A program made the translations under genes and the position numbers. Below, one piece after another: positions 55,718 through 64,000 of a DNA stretch of 64,000 nucleotides. This stretch comes from Euptelea pleiosperma (taxonomy: Eukaryota > Streptophyta > Magnoliopsida > Ranunculales > Eupteleaceae). The notes under the pieces were generated by a model. It made no database searches and was not told the DNA's origin. It saw only the letters and a list, made by a program, of their open reading frames with translations. The stretch lies in assembly GCA_035048495.1 (NCBI GenBank), contig CM068544.1, positions 15,122,138-15,186,137 of the forward strand, written 5' to 3'. Position 1 is the first letter of the stretch. The number at the start of each line of letters is the position of its first letter.

Positions 55718-58700
55718 TCAAGCTGGAGCATATAGGTCATGCATGCCCAGGTTGGAACACATAGTAGAGAAAGGACCCCGAGCCAAAGGTTTGGTGAAGA
55801 CATCATCAATCTGATTTGCGGACTTGACATATGGCGTGATGATCTGCTTGCTTAACACCAGGTCTCGGATAAAGTGGCAGTCAACCTCCGTGTGCTTCAT
55901 CCGCTCATGAAAAACAGGATTATAGGCAATGAAAGTAGTTGCCTGATTGTCACAATACATAGTCAGGGGAGCAGACTGTAAGACGCTCATCTCATGTAGA
56001 TTGATTTGACCCACATCATTTCACAAGTAGTATGTGCCATAGCCCTATATTCATCTTCTGCACTATATCGAGCGACTACAATTTGCTTTTGCTTCGCCAA
56101 ATAACAAGGTTGCCTCCCGCAAAGGTACAGTAGCTAGAGGTAGAACGACAATTAGACTACTTCCAGCCAAATCTACATCGGAATACCCAGTAATGCGCAA
56201 GTCTGAGGGTCGATAGAGTAAGCGCCTTTGCCAAGTGCATTCTTCTAGGATTGTAAGATACGGTAGACAGTAGTATCCCAATGTGGTTGGTGAGGAGAGA
56301 GCATAAATGACTAACTACACCAACTGCCAAGGTGATATCTGGACGAGTAACAGTAAGATGGATCAATTTTCCAACCAAGCGACGGTACTGACCAGGGTTA
56401 CTGTATAACTCCCCATGTTCCCCATTCTATTGGGTCCATAGGGTATCAATGGGTTTAACACCAATCATGCATGTCTCCTCAAGTAAGTTGAGGACATGTT
56501 TCCGAGGAAAAAGACTGATGTCGGTAGGAGAACGAACTACCTCAATATCCAGAAAGTAGCAAAGAGTACCAAGATCCTTGGTGTGAAAATGCTGACTCAT
56601 ATGAGTTCTAACATATGCAATCCCACGACTGTCACTTCTAGTAATAATAATATCATCCTCGTAGACCACGAGAACTACAATACTAGAATCTGTATGTCAA
56701 ATAAAGACTGGGTGATCGGAGGACGACCGGGTAAACCCGTACCGTAAAACCACCTTGCTAAACTTGTCGAACCAGGCAGGCGGGGATTGTTTAAGCCCAT
56801 AAATGGCTTTCTTCATACGGCAGACTTGGTTAGATTGACCAACAGTAACATAGCTAGGAGGTTGCTCCATATAGACTTCTTGCAAATCCCCATGCAAGAA
56901 GGCATTTTTTTATGTCAAGTTGATACAAATGCCAATGACGAGAAACAGCAACTAACAGAAAATCTAAACGGAACTCAATCAAACCACTGGAGATCTCAAA
57001 ATAATCCACACCAAAGGTTTGAGAGTAACCTTTAGCATCCAACCGATTCTTGAGGCGCTCAATAGTACCATCGGGATGGTATAGTATAGACCCATCTACA
57101 ACCAACTACCTGTTTATCAGAAGGGAGTGAGGTCAATTCCCATGTCTGATTCTATTGAAGAGCCTGAAGAGGTGATAGTCAACTTATAAGTCTTAGGAAT
57201 GGAAACAGAAGATAGAGACAAAGTAAAGGTACGCAATAAAAGTGAAGCACGATGAAGTGACACATGATTCGCAATAGGATGTGGAGTGCAAGAGTAGATA
57301 CCTTTGCGAGTAGCAATGGGTAAATCAAACAACGAATCGTCAGCCGAAGTCAATGATGTAGCAAGGGGCAAAGTAGCAGCAGGTGTGGTAGTAGCAAATA
57401 TAGGAGCAACAGGTGCACGGCAATGATAAACGTGCAATGGTGATGATGAATCAATGATAAGTGGTAACGAGATAGGAGACAAAGTGGAATAAATCACAAT
57501 ATTCTATCATGGAGTACATGTGAATTCATCATCTAAAGCCTTGCCAAAAGCAGAAAAGAATGCGGTAGTCTTAAAAAAGGTAACATCGACACTCACAAAG
57601 TAACGACTGGAAGAGGGATAGTAGCACCAATAACCTCTTTGTGTACGAGAGAAGCCAAGAAAATCGCATTTGGTAGCAAAGAGTGAAAGTTTATCCAGAC
57701 TAAGTCCAAGATTCTGTACGAAAGTGACACAACCAAACACACGATGAGGAAGCCTAAAGGGTGGTTTTTCGAGGTAAAGAAGAAAAAATGGTGATTGATT
57801 TCCTAGAAGTGATGGTGGCATTCGATTGATCAAGTAGCAGGCAGTCAAGACGACATCGAACCAATAGGTTTTGGGGACATTCATATTAATCAACCTTATA
57901 GAAAACATTCATATTAATCATTAAAGTACAAGCAACATCAAGAAGGTGAAAATGTTTGCATTCAACAACACCATTTTGCTCGGAGGTATGAACGCAAGAT
58001 GTCTAATGGAGGATTCAATGATCAACACAAAAGGTCTGTACAACAGTTTGGGTGTATTCAAGTGCATTATCTGATCGTAAGATGCAAAGTTTTGCATTAA
58101 AATAAACTGTAATTTCATTATAGAAGGTTTGAAATACACGGGTTAGTTCGAACCGGTCTTTTAACAAAAACAACCATGTCATTCAAGAGAAATTATCAAC
58201 AAAAACAACGAAATAGACAAAACTACATAAACTATGGACTCGAGCAGGACTCCAAATCTTTGTATGGACAACATAGAAGGACTCGAAGAAAGACTATCAA
58301 TGCGAGAAGGAAAAGAGCTACGATGATGTTTGCCCAGTTGGCAAGCTTCACATTCTATAACAGAAATAGGACTCAATTTAAGGATAAATTGGCGTAGTTT
58401 GGAAATAGACAAATGACTCAGTCGACAGTGCCACTAATAAAGTGTATGCTGGAATAAAGTGCAGTAGCAGAAGTGGTAGCAAGTATGATAGGTGGGTTAT
58501 CTAAGTAATAAAGGTTGTGCTGCTCATGCCCCAAACCAATCACTGTCCTCATGCTGAGACCCTGAAAACACAAGATTTAGGAGAAAAGGTTATGGAACAT
58601 TGAAGAGATTTGGTTAATAGGTGGGATGAACATCACCTTTGCCCTCAACACAACATGAGGACCCATCAACCAATGTAACTTTAGAAGAAAAATGTTTAAA

Positions 58701-59556
58701 AGTGGAAAAACAAGATGAAATACCAATCATATGTGCAGAGGCTCCTGAGTCAATGACCCAAGATGGATTTCTTGGCTAGCAAACATGTAAGAGTACCTGA
58801 GTTGGCCATAGTCGTCGTAGGGGTAAAGAGGCCAACTTAAGAGATTGAAGCTCTTGAAGGAGATGCGTATACTCTTTACGAGAAATGGACATAGAGGCCG
58901 AACTCATGTTCCCAGTAGCAGTAGGATGATTAATAGACGATTGTGCAGGAGCTTCGGAAGCCTGATTGGTACAAGTTGATTTGCCCCATTTTTGCCAATA
59001 AAAATCAGATCCATGGTTGGTCCAGCCACAATGAATGCAAGTGCGATCCTCAGATGGGAAGCCTGGTAAGAACCATGACTACCGCGACCTCCACGGCCAT
59101 GGTCATTACCACAACCTCCACGACCACAGCCATTACCACGACCACTACGGCCACCACGACCCCCAGATGGGGTAAAAGAAATGAGTGCAAAACTTTCCTT
59201 AGAACCAGACAGAGCCTGAGTAGAAGTGCCAAATTGCCAATAACGGCTCGGTGGAGGCAAGAATAAGCGATAATAGAGCTAAGAAGAGACTTACTAGCCA
59301 GTAATTGACCCTTAATAAAGTTGTATGATGCATTAAGACCTGGCAGAAAGAGGACAACTTGAAATTCTTCGCGTTGGCGTTTCTGAAATATCAACCTAAT
59401 AGAGATATTTTGTGAAGAATGTGAGGAGAATCCGTTGTAAAAGTGGGTAAAAAAAATCGAAGAGCCTATTTTCGACAAGCCAGGAGGGAAATCGACCACT
59501 TTTACTGCTACTAAGATGGGCATAAACGTCGACGACTTCATTTCTTCGCTTCTCAC
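55718..59556 (-). pseudogene. Ty1-copia gag-pol, degenerate
   Basis: On the - strand, in order: gag fragments with QLLASKSLLSSIIAY and a Gly/Arg-rich GGRGGRSGRGNGCGRGGCG tract (59500-58900); GAG-pre-integrase (CEACQLGKHHRSSFPSR, 58412-58179); integrase pieces (NMNVPKTYWFDVVLTACYLI, NRMPPSLLGNQSP, then RVFGCVTFV, 57908-57507). Reverse transcriptase is in several frames (57105-56427: QLDIKKCLL, GLKQSPPAWFDKF, then VYEDDIIIT). The connecting region and RNase H (55718-56014: MYCDNQATTFIAYN, HTEVDCHFIRD) follow. This is the copia domain order. The catalytic YVDD reads YEDD, and numerous stops and frameshifts are present, so it is dead. The 5' LTR was not identified beyond 59556. Confidence 0.85.
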
Positions 59557-59680
59557 TCAAGATAATGTGCATATGTTGATACGGGCTTCGACGATAACTT
59601 CACTTTGTCACACTCACCTACTCAAACATTGACAAAGAGTGATGGTAGTATTGGTGGTTTGGCTAGTGCTAGTGGTAATG

Positions 59681-59748
59681 ATGGTGGTGATGGTGATGGT
59701 GATGGTGATGGTGATGGTGATGGTGATGGTGATGGCGATGGTGATGGG
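59681..59748 (+). repeat. GGTGAT hexanucleotide repeat
   Basis: About eleven near-perfect GGTGAT units on the + strand, within a longer glycine/aspartate-coding-like stretch. It reads as a simple repeat on either strand, and no gene is supported around it. Confidence 0.85.
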
Positions 59749-60244
59749 GTCAGTGCTAGTGGTGGTGGTGAAGCTGGCGAGACACAGACCTCTGAGTCCA
59801 TTCATTGGAGAGGCTGAATTTGACCACTACCCAGAACTATGATCATGGATCTCGTCCACCCTCAGTGAGCAGAGGCAGAGTTCAGGGCTTCAGGGCAAAA
59901 GCGAGCATACAATCACCGGAGGTAGCAACACAAGCCTGCCAATGAGGATAATGTTTACTCTCGCCAGAGCCATATTGTAATTACATAAAGCATTCGTGCT
60001 ATGAAGGTCCTAACCACGATAGGGATGATGGTGGCCGAAGGTCTATGTGGTTGTAACCATTTTGCTTTTTGTATTTATCTATTTGAAGACATATTTGGAT
60101 GTAATAAACTTAATTTGAGATTAATTGGTGATTATAACCATTTCTATTAGCCATTATTGTTAGTTTTTAGTTGTCTAATCATCAAATACCTACATCAGCA
60201 TATTACAAACAACTATGGTCATTCATTTCCATACTACATATGGT

Positions 60245-60445
60245 TGTATAGTATGATTTGATAGCTTATGAGCATTTTTATGCTTGTTTTATCATCTCCT
60301 AAACTTTCCACAAAATCAACAATATTTCCATGAAAATTTATTATTTCCACACTGGTCAAAATATTCCACGAAAAATTTCTATTTTTGGACCGGTCTAAAT
60401 AACCTCGAAACTGAAATTTAATTCCTTTATTGTAAGTCCAATTTT
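60245..60445. repeat. Second copy of the dispersed repeat at 24530-24830
   Basis: Shares TTTGATAGCTTATGAG, TTTTTATGCTTGTTTTATCAT, ACAATATTTCCAT and TAACCTCGAAA(T/C)(C/T) with the earlier copy, in the same order and orientation. Confidence 0.65.
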
Positions 60446-60483
60446 TTGTCCTTTTTGATTGACGAGGGAATTATTTCTTGTTG

Positions 60484-60735
60484 ATGCTCTCCTAACATGC
60501 TAAAACAAAATGGTGTGGTTAAAAGAAAGAACTATCTAGTTGTGGAGATCATTCAAACTCTCCTCATTGAGTCTTATAGTTCTCAAACTTTTTAGGTGGA
60601 AGCTACTCAAACTGATGTTTAACTCATCAATAGACATCTTTCTTCTCTTCTAGACTAGAAATCTCAATTAGAAGTTTGTTCAGAAAACCACTAGACTACT
60701 CTCACCTTTATGTATAATAGCTATGGATTCTTATG
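60484..60735 (+). pseudogene. Copia integrase fragment
   Basis: The frame encodes QNGVVKRKNYLVVEIIQTLL, then IESYSSQTF, a stop, VEATQTDV, a stop and LINRHLSSLLD. This is the end of the copia integrase core (typically PQQNGVAERKN ... FW.EA ... LINR). It lies on the opposite strand to the copia element at 55718-59556, so it is a separate insertion. No flanking pol. Confidence 0.7.
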
Positions 60736-61100
60736 TCTTCTTGATTGAAGACTTGTGTTTACAATCTTGAACTCAAGTTGGAGCTTCATTTGAAACTAGA
60801 TAACCCTACTCCATTTTCATTCATTTTCTTCATAAACTTTCTCCAAACAATTCTACATGTCATGGAGAGTTTTGTAATCTTGGAAACACATGGCAATGTC
60901 TTTGCAATTGAGTTGAGGAATCACGAACTAACATGAGCATTATTAAGTCTTTCATTGTGCTTTATCTTTATCATCATTGTACTCTTAAGTTAATATCATC
61001 AAGTATGCCTTGGATTTTCTATACCTCGACAAATATGTAGAAGTGAGATTCCTAAATAGATAATTCTTTTCATCAAACTTAACCAAGGTGTCAGAATAGT

Positions 61101-61573
61101 TGATGCAGGACATTTAATTAATACTCCTGAAAAGCCGCAACTGTTGGTAGCATGAGATTAAATTCCTTTATCTCATAGCCCATGATCCAGGCCCTCAGTC
61201 GAACCCTCCTTCGTGGGTCCCATTTCACACAGGCCATCCCACCTCGAGTGTGCTCCATATACGCAGGCTGCCCCACTCGAGCGCGGTGTGAAAATGCCCC
61301 TGCATTAATCACCCACGGCGAGGAGTCTCAAACACGAGACCTCCCGCTCTGATACCACTTTGATGCAGGACATTTAATCAATACTCCCGAAAAGCCGCGA
61401 CTGTTGGTAGCATGAGATTAAATTCCTTTATCTCATAGCCCATGATCCAGGCCCTCAGTCGAACCCTCCTTCGTGGGTCCCATTTCACACAGGCCATCCC
61501 ACCCCGAGTGTGTCCCATATACGCAGGCTGCCCCACTCAAGCCCGGTGTGAAAATGCCCTAGCATTAGAAACA
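61101..61573 (-). mobile_element. Ultra-compact TRIM, copy 1
   Basis: Two direct LTR-like repeats of about 211 bp (61101-61311 and 61361-61573), starting TGATGCAGGACATTTAAT on the + strand. They are separated by only 49 bp holding, on the - strand, the primer-binding site TGGTATCAGAGC (complement of 61346-61357) and a purine-rich CGCCGTGGG end. On the - strand each LTR begins TGATTAATGCAGGGG and ends TGCATCA. The right-hand repeat ends in a diverged AGCATTAGAAACA. No target duplication seen. The partner copy at 62301-62770 is in the opposite orientation. Confidence 0.85.
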
Positions 61574-62300
61574 CAGTAATGGTTTTTATATAATAGTAAG
61601 GATGTTAGTGGATAATGTGAAATAATATCTTATGATTTTTACATGTACTTATAAAAAGGATAATGCATATATGTAATGTTATATTTGTTGTATATAAAAC
61701 TTCAATTGTAAAAGGTAGAACTTATAACATGTGGAAATTATTAATTAGTATATTGTAAGTAGGATAGAAAAACAAAACAGAATTTGAAAGTGTTGCACTA
61801 GAATCTGTGTCGAGTCGGAGTTCGACACGTATCCAACAGGTACACTTCGATCGTTTAGAAGAATCTATGCAAAATAGGTTACTAGTCAAGTTTTGTAGCT
61901 ATGGATGAGCTCATTTTCTTTTGTTATAATCATGCACTCCAGATGCATCCTACAATATGCTTGTAAGAAGAAGAGGTCTGATGAAATAGCTATGGATAGG
62001 CTCATTTTCAAAATAGGTTACTAGTGTGCATTTCTTTCTTAGGCATTTCAGAATATGATAAAATAACCTTATGATGAAGATATTGGATAGGTGCAAGGAA
62101 AAGCAAGAATAACATGATTCAATGAGATGATTAGGAGCCTTACCAAATCGGTTGTTGTAAACACCTTAATTATTAATGATCTATCACAATCCAAAGATGG
62201 GTTTAAATAGGATATAAGGGATCCCTATTTAGGAAAGTACAATTTTATAGGTTATATTTTCATTTAACTTCTAGTGAATTAATTTACTTAATAATAGGGA

Positions 62301-62770
62301 CTATTAATGCAAGGGCATTTTCACACCGGGCTCGAGTGGGGCAGCCTGCGTATATGGGGCACACTCGGGGTGGGATGGCCCGTGTGAAATGGGCCCCACG
62401 AAGGAGGGTTCGGCCGAGGGCCTGGATCATGGGTTATGAGATAAAGGAATTTAATCTCACGTTACCAATAGTCGCGGCTTTTGGGGAGTATTGGTTAAAT
62501 GTCCTGCATCAAAGTGGTATCAGAGCGGGAGGTCTCGTATTCGAGACTCCTCATTGGGGGTGATTAATGCAGGGGCATTTTCACACCGGGCTCAAGTGGG
62601 CAGCCTGCGTATATGGGGCACACTCGGGGTGGGATGGCCCGTGTGAAATGGGACCCACGAAGGAGGGTTCGGCCGAGGGCCTGGATCATGGGCTATGAGA
62701 TAAAAGAATTTAATCTCACGCTACCAACAGTCGCAACTTTTGGGGAGTATTGGTTAAATGTCCTGCATCA
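62301..62770 (+). mobile_element. Ultra-compact TRIM, copy 2
   Basis: LTRs 62301-62511 and 62561-62770 (211 and 210 bp) flank a 49-bp interior. The primer-binding site TGGTATCAGAGC is at 62515-62526 and a polypurine-like TCATTGGGGG lies directly before the second LTR, which starts TGATTAATGCAGG. The LTRs are highly similar, with a few differences (for example GCAAGGG versus GCAGGGG at their starts). Flanking 5-bp sequences (AGGGA and ATTTC) do not match. The open frame at 62336-62563 is within the LTR and is not a gene. Confidence 0.88.
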
Positions 62771-63466
62771 ATTTCACATTATTTAGACTATACTGCTGAG
62801 GCCACAAATACTCCTTTTTTTTTAGGTTCGTCGAATCGGACACTCCGCACCTGTGTCGAACTCCGACACCCATGCCCATATCAATGCAACATAGATAGAA
62901 ACTAATGGATGTGCCAAAATGTAAAGCACCGACTACAAGGATTCCTTTGCTATCATGGAAGAAAGGCTTCTTTTTCCTCCTGATAAGTAGATGAACACTA
63001 TTCACAAATTTATTACTCTTACAACTCATAACTTGGTATCGTACATCTCATTGACATCTAAAAATGTGTTTCTTCATAAAAATCTTAAACGGAGAATATA
63101 TGTTACTCTGAAATTGCATGTTTCTTATCCAGCTCAAGCGCTTCAACTTTGAAAATGTTCTCTATGGTCTCAGCAGGGACACTGTTTGTTCATCATTACG
63201 ACACTGGAACCGCAAATGTAGTAGTTTATATGGATAACAAAAACATCATTTGGAGGAGTCCTTTGTAATAAGAATGAAATAAAAGAAATTCACAAGGAAA
63301 GTTGGAGTTCACCCACCACTCTACCACATCTTACAACAGTGTCGAACCAACCACGGCCGTACCCAAGCTTTTTGTATTAACCATGCTGATACTGAGGTTT
63401 TCTAGAGGCATTGCGTATAAATAATCTAAACATTTATAGGACTGAAATGTAAAGACCTGTAAATAA
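62771..63466. other. No gene recognised
   Basis: A TCGGACACTCCGCACCTGTG and CTCCGACACCC segment at 62838-62872 resembles, in inverse orientation, GTGTCGAGTCGGAGTTCGAC at 61808-61827, a dispersed plant repeat motif. Nothing else recognised. Confidence 0.4.
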
Positions 63467-64000
63467 TGCTTGTTGAGGATCAACGACACAACTAGTGACA
63501 TCATAGTGGCTGGTGAATGGAAGATTCCCGATCAGGTAAGAGATACTTTTCAGGCAGCTGGGCTCTCTCTTAATAACCCGAGTGCTATTCCAAGGGGGGC
63601 ATCAGATTTACGGGTTTGGAAGCCTACTATCGATGGTGGGTTCACAGTTAAATCGGCAATGGAAGCGATTCGAAAACGGTCTGCTAAGGTCAGTTGGGCA
63701 TCTAAACTATGGAAACAAAGGATTCACCCGCGGTTGGCTGCTTGTGCTTGGAAATTATTGAATGGGGTGATTGCTACTGATGACAATCTTCAAAGGAGGG
63801 GCATCTCACTAGCGTCAAGATGTATTTTGTGCAAAGTCAGTTCTGAATCCCATCATCATCTTGTTTTCACGTGCTCGGTGGCGCTAAATCTTTGGAAGGA
63901 GTTGATGGAGATGTTTGAATGCCAAGGGCCCTTTAGTTGCAATTCTTGGGCAGAGTGTTTTGATGCTTACAAAGGGGGCAGCCCTCTTATTGCGGAACTT
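63467..64000 (+). CDS. LINE reverse transcriptase C-terminal region (zf-RVT), open to the window edge
   Basis: A frame without stops runs from 63467 (after a TAA at 63464) to the end of the window. It encodes INDTTSDIIVAGEWKIPDQV, then VWKPTIDGGFTVKSAMEAI, LWKQRIHPRLAACAWKLLNG, RRGISLASRCILCKVSSESH, HHLVFTCSVALNLWKEL. The IHP...AWKLLNG segment followed by C-x2-C and H...C is the zf-RVT domain of plant non-LTR retrotransposons. The protein continues beyond 64000, where an RNase H domain would be expected. It starts abruptly, which suggests a 5'-truncated insertion. Its frame is uninterrupted, unlike the LINE relics in the Clot intron, so it is younger or another lineage. Confidence 0.8.

Noticed and set aside
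59605..59842. Glycine/aspartate-rich protein from the GGTGAT repeat
   Set aside because: All frames on both strands are open through a hexanucleotide repeat, so openness means nothing here.
62336..62563. 75-codon open frame, with a near-identical antisense partner at 61118-61312
   Set aside because: Both are the LTR of the compact TRIM; the similarity is repeat identity, not a gene family.

Overview
The window is plant nuclear DNA, from an angiosperm with a repeat-rich genome. The evidence is spliced protein-coding genes with GT-AG introns, a chloroplast-type 13-lipoxygenase, and the usual plant transposon mix of Ty1-copia, Ty3-gypsy, LINE, CACTA, Mutator-like MITEs and TRIMs. I cannot name the species. 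Nothing points to bacterial, organellar or viral origin.

Only three host genes can be supported. (1) A thioredoxin-like Clot protein (132 aa, WCPDC active site) on the + strand, in two exons (18225-18369 and 28498-28751) separated by a 10.1 kb intron full of LINE, LTR and TRIM pieces. (2) A plastid 13S-lipoxygenase on the + strand in eight exons (38375-48334). All iron ligands and 13-LOX specificity residues are present, but exon 4 carries a net +1 frameshift near 45339. The introns hold MITEs and a copia fragment. (3) The last two exons of a coiled-coil protein on the - strand (51353-51769), whose upstream part was not found.

Layout: 1-2516 CACTA-type terminal sequences; 4158-5204 broken gag-like retroelement ORF; 6534-8061 end and LTR of a copia element; about 8400-14781 degenerate CACTA element (TNP2, DUF4218/DUF4216, TNPA-like) on the - strand, interrupted by MITE-derived palindromes and a tandem array; 15691-18141 a dense cluster of Mutator-like MITEs, one nested in another, the last ending 84 bp before the Clot start codon; 18225-28751 Clot gene with LINEs and a 312-bp TRIM in its intron; 29353-31517 gypsy gag and LTR on the - strand; 31518-37900 hairpin repeats and a copia LTR; 38283-48334 LOX gene; 48720-50609 gypsy gag relic, a tandem repeat and a MITE; 52105-53050 tandem duplication; 55430-59556 degenerate copia on the - strand; 60484-60730 copia integrase relic; 61101-62770 two inverted ultra-compact TRIMs; 63467-64000 LINE ORF running off the edge.

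The most distinctive feature is a set of hairpin MITEs. They have different terminal sequences but several share an inner palindromic core (AAAATCAGCCTGATTAGTG and variants). At least six copies carry 9-bp target duplications (four perfect), which places them with Mutator-like elements. They sit in the Clot promoter and in the LOX introns.
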